Part shown: positions 18,574-28,800 of the stretch, piece by piece | How the letters are laid out: each line of letters starts with the position of its first letter | Numbering within the stretch: position 1 is the stretch's first letter | Source of the DNA: CAYJLW01 sp964370965 | GTDB taxonomy: Bacteria > Actinomycetota > Acidimicrobiia > UBA2766 | Assembly (NCBI GenBank): GCA_964370965.1 | Contig: CAYJLW010000021.1 | Coordinates: 1-53,483, forward strand | Reading direction: 5' to 3' | DNA: 53,483 nucleotides | Position numbers and translations under genes: made by a program | Notes under the pieces: generated by a model | Seen by the model: the letters and a program-made list of their open reading frames with translations, nothing else | Databases searched by the model: none | What the model was told of the DNA's origin: nothing

Positions 18574-18631
18574 AACGGTGTTCGCGTGCAGGATGTAACG
18601 CACACGTTACCTTCTGCACGCGAACACCGTT
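18574..18631. repeat. Island-flanking palindrome, copy 2 (complete)
   Basis: AACGGTGTTCGCGTGCAG (18574-18591) and CTGCACGCGAACACCGTT (18614-18631) are perfect 18-bp arms. The inner pair is GTAACG (18595-18600) / CGTTAC (18605-18610), with four loop bases. It differs from copy 1 in the loop and next to the inner arm. It lies 117 bases upstream of the broken helicase start, at the right edge of the minus-strand island. Confidence 0.85.
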
Positions 18632-18923
18632 CCGTACGAGGTGCGTTCGGCCGCTGCGGGTGACGGTGCCCGGGCCGCCCACACATGGAAGCCCCCCTTC
18701 CGTTTGAGAGGGCCCTATGCGCTCTGGGGGTCTGGGCACCCGGACGCCCGACCCGGAGCGCCAGTTCGGCATTGACGCGGCTGTCGTCACCGACCAGACT
18801 CGGCCTCGGGAGTCGGCTAAACGGAATGTAATGTCCGCTGGCCAGGTGTCACGGGAGGCTGGAGCGCGGTCAGGCACACGAGGTCGGCTGAGCTTGTACT
18901 GACAACGGGACCGGGGACGGGCT
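18632..18923. other. Intergenic region before the second GT2 gene; no gene seen
   Basis: No credible coding region, tRNA or known RNA is visible in these 292 bases. A short A+T-richer patch (GGCTAAACGGAATGTAATG, about 18813-18831) may be part of the promoter of the GT2-giant-GT-C operon. I see no convincing paired -35 and -10 boxes. Confidence 0.4.
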
Positions 18924-19811
18924 GTGTTCTTCTCGCTGCGCATGCGGGGGCGGGGCCGCCAGGGGGCGCACCTGACGGTCGTGGAGGACGACGCGCCCCG
19001 CTTCACCCTCTCGATCGTGGTCCCCATGTTCCGCGAGGAACGCCGTATCGCCGCCTGCGTGGCGCGCCTGGAGGCGGCGGCGCTCGACCCCGGGGCCGTC
19101 GAGGTCGTCTTCGTCGACGACGGCAGTGACGACGCCACGGTGGGGGTCCTCGCCGCCGCCGTCGCCCCGGTCTCCTTCCGCCACCGGGTGATCCGCCTCG
19201 CCGAGAACTACGGCAAGGGCGCCGCCGTGCGGGCCGGAGCACTCGCCGCCGCCGGCGAGGTCGTGGCCTTCACCGACGCCGACCTCTCCACCGACGTCGC
19301 CGAGGTGCTGCGGGCGGCCCGGCACCTGCGCGCCACGGGCGCGGACGTGGTCATCGCCAGCCGGGCGCACGACGACAGCGAGATCTTGCACCCCCAGCCC
19401 CTCGGGCGCCGGGCTTGCGCCCGTTCCTTCAACGTCGCCGTGCGGGCCCTCGGGCTCTCGGGCGTCCGGGACACGCAGTGCGGCCTGAAGGCGTTCACCC
19501 GGGCCGCCGCCCACCGGCTGTTCTGGCCGCTGCGCACGCAGGGGTTCGCCTTCGACATCGAGCTCCTCCACCGGGCGAAGGTGGCGGGGATGGACGTCAG
19601 GGAGATCGGCGTCGCCTGGGGCCACCGGGACGACAGCACGATCCGCACCGGTCCCGACGGCCTCCGCATGCTCCGTGACGTCCTCGCCATCCGCCTACGG
19701 AGCGTCCACTCCCGCAGCGGTCGCCCGCCTGGCGAGCGACCGGTGGAGCTCCCCGTCCCCGGCGGCGGCGCCGGGGACGCCGTCCCCGGTACCGCAGTGG
19801 GGGCCCCGTGA
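18924..19811 (+). CDS. GT2 glycosyltransferase, polyprenyl-phosphate sugar synthase-like (second copy)
   Basis: 295 residues from a GTG. Same layout as the GT2 at 8595-9410: LSIVVPMFREERR, VDDGSDD (64-70), ENYGKGAAVRAG, DAD (118-120), DTQCGLKAF and FAFDIELLHRAKVAG. There is no membrane helix. The last 30 residues are Pro/Gly-rich and poorly conserved. Its stop overlaps the start of the giant gene in a GTGA (19808-19811), so the two are translationally coupled, and a GT-C-like gene follows the giant. This links a cytoplasmic donor-making enzyme directly with a secreted protein. By family it should form polyprenyl-phosphate glucose or mannose; the sugar is not known. Confidence 0.85.
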   Translation: MFFSLRMRGRGRQGAHLTVVEDDAPRFTLSIVVPMFREERRIAACVARLEAAALDPGAVEVVFVDDGSDDATVGVLAAAVAPVSFRHRVIRLAENYGKGAAVRAGALAAAGEVVAFTDADLSTDVAEVLRAARHLRATGADVVIASRAHDDSEILHPQPLGRRACARSFNVAVRALGLSGVRDTQCGLKAFTRAAAHRLFWPLRTQGFAFDIELLHRAKVAGMDVREIGVAWGHRDDSTIRTGPDGLRMLRDVLAIRLRSVHSRSGRPPGERPVELPVPGGGAGDAVPGTAVGAP

Positions 19812-22800
19812 GGGCGCCACGCTCCCGGCGACTGGGCCTGCGCCTGGGCCTCGGGCTCCTGGCCGCCTGCGCCGCCACCGCGCTCGGGGCCGTGGTCACC
19901 CGCCCGGCCGGCGCCCAGGCCGCCGGACCGGAGGCCTCCTTCTCGGTGAGCTCGTCGGTGGGCCAGGTGCCCTTCACGGTGACCTTCGACGCCTCCGCGT
20001 CCACAGGGTCCCCGGTGCAGTACCGCTGGGACTTCGACGGCGACGGCCGCGTCGACCAGACGACCACGACGGCGACCGCGGAGCACGTCTACGGCCAACG
20101 CGGCCTGTTCACGCCCAGGCTCACGGTCGCGGACGCCTCCGGGGCGACGGCCACGAGCGCGGCGGGCGTCCCCGTCCTCGTGCTCGACCCCGCCCGACCC
20201 TTCGCGATCGCGGGGGCCGCGGAGTTCACGGGTACGAACCCGGCGGCGGGCCCCCTCAAGACGGGCTTCGCCATCGTGAACCTGCGCTCGGGGTTCCTCG
20301 ACCTCTACGTCGGCCTCGTGAGCCTCAGCGACCCGGGGGCGGGCGTCAACGCGGTCGGCCTCGTCGTGCAGGCCTTCGGCCGCAACATGCTGCACAACTG
20401 GGGCGACAACGGCGTGGAGGCCACCGCCTGGGGTTTCGGCCTCGTGCGGGGCCGTTTCCAGATGTTCCCCTTCACCTGGCGGCTCGACGACATCAGCATG
20501 CGCCCCCCGTGGGACGTCCTCGACCACCTCGAGGTCGACGCCCCCGCCATCGGCTACGCGACCTCGACGACGATGCTGGGCGGGGGAGCGGGCGACGTCT
20601 ACGTGCTTCCTGGCAAGTACCTCGGCCAGAGCTTCGTGTTCATGATCTTCCGCCAGGTCGTGGGCCTGCTCGGGAACCTCACGAAGATCGGCTGGCTGCA
20701 GGACTTCGGGGCGAACCTCTCCCCGCTGAACTCCAGCGAGCTCGTCAAGGACGTGGCCACGACGTTCTCCACCATGGCGACCCGGCTCATCTTCGCCAGC
20801 GGGTCCCTCATACCCAGCTTCGACGAGATCTCCAAGTCCCTCGACAAGGTCGACGGCACCGACGGCAACGGCACGACCTACCGCCTGGACCGCCTGCCCG
20901 TACCCGCCGGGGGCGGGTCGCCGCCGGCGATCGTGCGCCGCGACGCCGTGAACCCGCAGGTCATCGACATCGACTTCGCTCTCAGCGTCACGAAGACCAT
21001 CAGCCTGCCCATCAGCATCCCGGTCCCCGTGCTGCCGGGCCAGGAGTCGTTGCGCACGAGCATCGACTTCGAGGTGGGCTTCACCGGGTCGCTCTCCCTG
21101 AAGTACGGTCCCGTCGGCTCCCCCGACTCCACCCTCACGGTGAACACCGGTGCCACGAGCCTGGTGTTCTTCGCCCGCCTGAAACCCCTGCACACCCAGG
21201 GCCGCATCCCGCTCGGCATCGCCGACGTCACCTACTCGGGCGACGCGTCCTTCGCCGTGTCCTTCGGGATCACGTTCCGTCCCGACGGCACCATGGACGC
21301 CGGGCAACTCGACGGCGCCACGACGCCGGCGAGCTTCTTCGACCTCGTGCGCCTCGACTTCGTCGACTCCCGCAGCGTCGACGCGAACGGCAACGACGTC
21401 GACATAGCTGACGTGAACCTCCAGTTCACCCTGGGCGCCGACGTGGGCGACCGACATCTCAGCGGCGGGAACCCCACTCTGGGCCTCTACATCCCGGACC
21501 TCAGCCGCTACCTCCATCTCGGGACCCCCACCGTCCCGGACACGGCGAAGCCGCTGGAGAAGATCTTCGAGAACATGACGGTCGACTTCGGGGACCTGGG
21601 GGACCTCCTGCGCTTCGACGCCTACAGCCTCCTGCTCATGCTGAACCAGTTCCTGCAGAGCCTCGCCCAGTCCCTGCAGGGCGGCGACCTGAAGCTCCCC
21701 CTCACGGACGTCCGTGTGGGCGACGTCTCCCAGCTCGCGGGCGACGTGAGCGACTTCACGACCAGCCAGAGCGACGGCGTCCTGCGCTGCGGCAAGGAGG
21801 CCACGCTGCCCCCGAGCGGGGGGTGGCCGGACACGGCCGGAGGTGTCGTCTACTGCCAGTTGAAGACCCCGGCCGCCAACGCGCAGCTCGGCACCGACGC
21901 GGTGACGGTGGAGAGCGTCACCCCCCACGTCGACCCGGCGTTCGGGACGATCGTGGGCGTCGTGCCGGCGGACGCTGCGGGGCCCGACCCCGCCGGGTTC
22001 ATGATCGTGGCGGGCGACTTCTCCCGCCACCGCTACCCGAAGATGCGTGTGGACTGGACGGGCCGGGCGCCTGCCGCCGGGGGCTCCGGTACCTCCACGA
22101 CCGCCAGTCACTCCGCCACGCCCCGCATCACCACGGTGGGCGACCTCGTGAACCGCCTCAAGGACCTCGACTCGCTCCGGTTCCTGTCGCCCCTCGACTA
22201 CGACCCCGTGAGCTCCAGCCTCACGTTCCCGCTGCATTTCGAGGACGACCCGGCGCCCGCCGAAGCCAACGTGGCCTTCGGCGACGACTTCAAGTCCCGC
22301 CTCCAGATGGACACGCTGAACCTGGGTGCCGACGCCGGCGTGCAGGTCGACGTGGGCCGCACCAGCCTCGACCTCACCCTCGGGATGCTCCTCGTGGGCG
22401 ACCTCGCCGACATCCGCCTCGCGGACGGGTCCGCCGGCCAGACCCGGCCCGCCACGAGCGAGCTCGACCGCTTCTTCGTGCGGGTCGCCCCGGACGCCCC
22501 CGAGTTCGAGATCGCCTCCCTGCAGGGCGAGATCGACTTCAACGGGCAGGCCAAGTTCGGCCTCCTCGGCGCCGGCATCGACGGCCTCTCCCCCGACCAG
22601 CCCATGCTCGAGGTCGACAGCGGCAGCCGGCCCGCCGTGCAGGTCGACCTCGACCCCAGCCAGGTGAACCCCGGCGGCATCCGGGTCCTCGACCACGACA
22701 CCGGCAACCTCGAGGCCACGATCCCGGACTCGATCACGCTCCCGGACCTCATCGGGCACGTGGGCGACGTCGTGCGGGCATCCTGCTCGCTCTCGATGAG

Positions 22801-25800
22801 TGGGGGCGCCCGCATCCAGGCCGGCCTCGTGCCCATGGGCAGCGGCCTCATCAGCCTCGACGTCCCCCTCGACTGGGACGACGTCTTCACCGACGGCGAC
22901 TGCCTGAACCCGAACTGGGCCGGCCTCCAGGTGAGCGTGGACGTGAGCTCCCTGACTTCGTTCCGCTCCAGCCTCCTCGCCGTCGTGCGCACCGTCCTGC
23001 AGAGCCTCCTGGACACCATCGACACGAAGCTGCAGGAGGCCGGGGCCGACACCGAGATCCCCGTGCTGGGCCTGAAGGTCTCCGCCGCCCTCGACTACGT
23101 GCGCACCGCCCGCGCCCGGCTGTCCCTCCTCGACGTGCCCGGCCGGGAACCGGGTGTCCTCCGCTGTCGGGAGAAGGGGTCGTCGGCGTCCCTGGTGAGT
23201 GGCACGCCGAAGCTCGTGCACGCCGGGGTCGGCGACACGGTGCAGTGCCGGGCCGTGGTGAGCGGGGTCACGCCCACGGCCGTGTCCTGGGCCGTGAACG
23301 GTGGCGAGCACCTTCGCAACGCCACGTCGCTCGCCACCACGGGGACGTCCGGCGCGGAGGCCTTCGAGTTCGACGTCACCAGCCCCCACGACTTCGTCGT
23401 GGACGCCGACGTCTCCGTCGTGGAGAACCAGGAGGTCGTGCGAGCGACCTACCCGGCGATCGCGCCCGTGGAGGATCTCCAGGACGTCCTCGACGCCGCC
23501 CAGTTCATCTTCCTCAGCGGCGACGACAACCCCCTGAGCCTGCGCTTCACCGACGACGGCCGCATCGAGTTCAACCTCGACCTCGACCTTTGCACCACCG
23601 ACTACGGGGCGGGATGCAAGAACGACCCGCTGTCCGTCGACCTCAGCCTCGGGAGCTTCCTGGGCCAGGACCAGCCCAGCGCCGCCACGAGCATGCCGCT
23701 CGTGCAGACCAGCGGCGCCGCCCGCCTGCGGGCCGGGTACCGCCTCGGTCTCGACCTCGGCGGCGTCGTCGACCTCTCCGGTGGGGGCGGGCCCGCCCTC
23801 CTCGTGAACCGGGACTCGCACCTCAGCGGGGAGTTCCGCCTCGCCGGCCAGATCGACTTCGGCGCCAAGGTGGGCCCCTTCGAAGTCCACATCGGCGACG
23901 ACAGCGGATCCGGATCGGGGGCCGACGGGTACAACACGCTGCGGGGCGGTCTCGGCGTGAACGTGGGCTACACCGGCCCGGACCAGAGCGCGCAGCTCAC
24001 CCTGGGCGACTTCCTGGGCGGGATCTCCGCCGACCTGCGGTCCGCCGAGGGGGCGCCGTACGTGTGCGGGGCGTTCGCCCCGGGGAGCACGAACCCGGCG
24101 GACATCTTCGTGAGCGAGGGCGACGTCTGCGGGAACGTACCCATCAGCATGGACGGCGAGCAGCTCGGCGTCGCCGGCTTCCGCGTGTACGACCTCCCGG
24201 CCCTCATAGACGGCCTCGTGAGCGGCAACGCCCCCAGCGTGCAGACGCCCGACAGCTACGACAACGCCGCGTTCTACCTCCCCGAGGACATCTTCACGAA
24301 CCTCACGAACCGGCTCCTGCACATGGACTTCGTGGACGGCCTCACGAAGCTCCTCGACCTCGTCCGCGACTACGCCGCCGCCCACGACCAGGAGTCCATC
24401 CCGCTCATCGGGGGCAACTTCAGCGAGCTCGTGGGCTTCATCGACGACCTCAAGGCCCAGCTCGTCAGGTTCAAGCCCCTGTTCCTCTCCCTCGTGATGG
24501 GGGACTTCTCCATCGGCCAGATCCGGGGGTGCGTGGAGAACGTCCTCGTGGACGTGCTCGGCCCCGCCGCCTACCAGCTTCCCGGGGGCCTCGCCTGTCT
24601 CGGCCTCTTCACGGACACCAACGGCGCGGGCGTGCTGCGCGACATTGACCCGGCGAGGCCGCCGTCGGACCCGGCCCGCTACGTCGAGCTCGCCCTCCTC
24701 TGCAAAGAGACCCCCGCCTCGACGCCGGCTCCCTGCGCCGACACGGACTCGTTCCGCAAGCTCTTCGACATCCGCGTCCGCCTCGAGATGGGTTCGGACC
24801 TCGCCGCCGTGGAGGCGCCCCCGTTCGACCTCGGCTTCCCCGGTCTCTCCATCCGTTCGATCGGGGAGCGCTCCGGCGCCGCCCGCCTGGAGTGGCAGGC
24901 GAACTTCGCGTTCGGCATCAACATGCAGGACGGCTTCTACCTCGAGTTCGACCCGCTGCAGCCGGGCGCCGCGCCGGCGCCGCTGTTCAGCGTGGGTGCC
25001 CAGATCACGCTGCCCGACGCCGTCGACGTGGAGCTCGGGTTCCTGCGCGGGCGCCTCGTCGCCGACTGCAGCGACGGCCGCGTGAACGAGGGCTACGTGG
25101 GCCTCGGCCTCGTGCCGCCCGCCGGGCGCTTCGCCGGGGAGCAGATCCTCACCGGCCTGCTCCGCTCCGAGATCGGTTTCGACGCCCGCGCCGAGGCGCA
25201 CCTGCTCTTCGACACGGGCGTGAACGCGGGCGCGGCGAGCCAGGACTTCCCGTCCCTGCAGGGGCGTCTCGACTTCAAGTTCGACGACATCCCCTCCGGT
25301 TGGGACGCCGGCCCCGGCGACACCACGGATCCCGACGCCTTCGGGGTCGCCGATCTGCAGGTGAACGTGGGCCAGTTCGTGAGCAGGCTCGTGAAGCCCA
25401 TCGTGGTGGACATCGCCTCGAAGGTGCAGCCCGTCTTCGGCCCCCTCATCGACACCGCCGAGTCCGAGGTCCCGGTGCTGAGCTCCGCTCTCGTGCAACT
25501 CGGCCTCCGGAGCTCGCCCCTCACCGTGCGGGGGCTGGTGGAGTCCCTCTGCAACTGCAGCCTGAGCTGGCTGGACACCGTCAAGAACCTCATCCGGGTC
25601 GCCAACGCACTTGCCGCGCAGGGCAACACGAACCAGCCGCTCGTGATCCCCCTCGGGCACTTCCTCGTCGATGGCGGCGCCGTCGCAGAGGCGGAGACCC
25701 CGATCGGCCCCGAGGACCCCGTCTTCGACGACCTCGTGGCGCTCGACGCCGCCGCGCCCGCCCCCCCGCCCGCCGACGCCGCCCTGGGCGGCGCCGTCGA

Positions 25801-28800
25801 CGACATGCTCGCCGGCATGGGTACGCCGGTGACGACCTCTGAGGCCGGGATCCGCTTCCCCTTCCTGGAGAACCCGAGCTCGATCGTGCAGGTCCTCTTC
25901 GGGAAGGACTTCAAGCTCATCGAGTTCGCGACCGGTTGGCACGAGGTCCGGGCGCCCTTCGACGCCCACGTCAGCATCCCGCTCCTGGGCATACCCCTCG
26001 TGAGCCTCAACCTCGACCTCGGCCTCCACCTCGAGGCGGCCATCGGCGGGGGCATCAGCGTGGGCTACGACACGAAGGGCATCCGCGAGGTCCTCACCGA
26101 GGTGCCCGACGCGTCGCTCCTGAGCGGGATCTACATCTCCGACGTGGACGCCGAGGGTCACGACGTCCCCGAGGCCCGCCTGGAGCTGGGCGGGGCCGTG
26201 AGCGGCGCCGTCACCGTGGACCTGGCGATCGCCCGGGCGGGGGCCGGGATCCGGGCGATCGCCGGCATGTTCGCCGAGCTCGACTTCCGCGACCCGGACA
26301 ACAACGGCCTCGTCCGCCTCGACGAGATCGGCCGGCTCGTCACGAACCCGGCCTGCCTCCTGAACGTGTCCGTGGGCGCGCAGATCAAGCTGCAGCTCTT
26401 CGCCTTCGTGGAGAGCTGGTTCACGGGTCGGTGGGAGTGGTCCACGAACCTGGGCGAGTGGGGCTGGTCGGTCCCCGACGTCTGGCAGTGCACGCAGACC
26501 CAGGGTGGCGGCCCTGCCGGTGGGGCGGGGGTCATGGCCCTTACCGGCGCCGGCGGGCTCGACCCCGACCGCCCGGGGGGCCCGGCGCTGCGTTCTGACG
26601 TCGTCGCCGCCAGGCTGCGCAGCGGAACGCCCGCTTCCGGAGGGTCCCTCCTCGGCGGCCCCGGCGGCGTCCAGTCTCTGGGCGCCACAGCCTCCGGGGG
26701 CACCGCCTCCACCTGTGGCGGGTTCCGCAACATCACACCCACGGCGGCGATCCTCGGCCCCGACGTCACGGTCGTCACCAGCCCCCTCACTCCCGTCGCC
26801 CTCGACGCCACCGCGTCACACGACGCGGACGGCACGATCGCCGGATACGACTGGGCCTTCGGCGACGGCACCACGGCGGGCGGCGCCGCGGCGGCCGTGC
26901 AGAACCGCATCTACACCGACACCGGCCTCTACCGTGCAGAGGTCACCGTCACCGACGACCAGGGCGCCACCGCGGTCGCCCGCCGGACGGTCGTGGTGTG
27001 GGACCTCCGCCTCGCCGTGAACGGCTCCACCGCCGACACCGTCGAGGGTGACGTGCCCTTCGAGGCCACGTTCGCCACCGCCGGGACCCGCGTTCCCGGG
27101 TCGGGACCGAACACCCAAGGCGCCGTGGCCGAGTGCGCGTGGGACTTCGGCGACGGCACCACCGCCCGCTTCGTGCCCTACGCGAACCCCTACGGCGGCG
27201 GGCAGTCCGGTGCCGACTGCGGCTCCCAGACGAAGACGTACCGCAAGTCCGGCCAGTACCGGGTGCAGCTCAGGGCGAAACCCAGTCACGGCGTCGGCGA
27301 GGTCGTCGTCGAGAAGGTCCTCGCCCTCGGGGGCGAGCCCATCGCCGTCATCAAGCGGGTGCCGGGTGTGAACCTCGCCACCTCCGCCGGCGTCATCACC
27401 CTGGACGGCTCGGAGTCCTACGACATTCGCGGCGCGATCACGAGCTACGAGTGGAAGGTGGACGGCACCACGATCGCCAGCGGCCCCGACAAGGCCGTGG
27501 TCGAGCACAACTTCGCGCAGCGGGGCCGTTACGACGTCACCCTCGCCGTGACCGACGACGACCCGCGGGGCCCGAACACCGGGACGGCCACACAGTTCGT
27601 GGGGGTGGCCGACGTCAGCGCCACCGTGCGTCCCGCCGATGCGGGCGTGGCGCCCTTCGCCGCCACCTTCGACGCCTCCGAGTCCCGATCCGCCGAGGGC
27701 TACTTCAACGCCTGCGACATCTCCTTCGGCGACGGCCCCAACGCGAAGGCGAGCATCCTCACCGGGACCTCGCCGTACCGGATGTGCGGGTCGGCGTCCC
27801 ACGTCTACGAACGCTACGGCCGCTTCACCGCCCGCCTCACGGCCAAGGGCACGGCGGGCGACGAGGTCTCCTACGCGAAGCCGGTGCAGGTGCTCGCCCG
27901 ACCCGTGGCCCGCATCCAGACCCCCGCCACCGCCAACGTGGCGTCCGGGCCTGTGTCCGTGACGCTGGACGGTTCCAAGTCCTACGACCCCGACGGCGTG
28001 CCCGTCGCCTGGGAGTGGTCGAGCCCCGACGGGTGGAGCGCGTCGGGGACGCGGCCCACCCGGGCGTTCACGCAGCCGGGCGAGTACCCCGTCACCCTCA
28101 CCGTCACCGACAACAGCCCCCTCGGCCTGCAGGCGTCGGCCACGGCCGTCGTACACGTGGTCTCGGTGCGCTTCGACGCCAGCCCCGACGTCGGACCGGA
28201 GCCTCTCGCCGCCACCTTCGACGCGTCGACGTCCGTCCTGGCTGAGGGGACCTACTTCAACGCCTGCCGGCTGAGCTTCGGCGACGGCAGCGCGGACGCC
28301 GACCTCCTGGCGGGGGCGGGCCCCTACCCGGGGCGGTGCGGGTCGGCCGCGCACACCTACGCGACGCACGGGCGCTACACCGCCCGCCTCACGGCCAAGG
28401 GGAGTGCGGGCCAGGACGTCACCGTGGAGCACGAGATGCGCGCCCAGGCGAGGCCCGTCCCGCGGGCGGTCACGACCCCGGCGGTGGCGAACGTCGCCGG
28501 CGGCCCGGCCACTGTGACCCTCGACGGGTCGACGTCCGTCGATCCGGACGGCTTCGTCGTGGGCCACGAATGGTTCGACGCGTCGGGCTGGGAGGCTTCC
28601 GGGCCGTCGGCCACACGCGTCTTCACCCAGCCCGGGGAGTATCCCCTCACCCTGGGGGTCACCGACGACGAGGGGCTCACGGCCCAGCGGGACTTCGTGG
28701 TCCGGGTGGCGTCCGTGCGCCTCGACGCCACGCCCGCCGAGGGTGGCGTCCCGCTGCGGGCCACCTTCGACGCCACGTCGTCGGTGCCGCCCAGCGGGGG

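Noticed and set aside
17548..18603. A 351-codon protein starting inside the palindrome
   Set aside because: Only the middle part, from the GTG at 18456 to about 18196, resembles a helicase N-terminus; the beginning reads through the repeat and the end is an out-of-frame reading of helicase sequence.
18700..18800. A possible tRNA or structured RNA before the second GT2 gene
   Set aside because: I could not build a cloverleaf with proper arms or a T-loop; the short GC stems there are expected by chance in this composition.
19208..26161. A very long open frame on the minus strand opposite the giant gene (over 2,300 codons)
   Set aside because: It is rich in repeated Glu, Gly, Val, His and Arg with no domain motifs, while the plus strand has a signal peptide, PKD motifs and an EF-hand. 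Long antisense frames are expected in high-GC coding DNA. The same applies to 6891-11732, 10963-13440, 29309-31429, 41859-46733 and 46851-49505.
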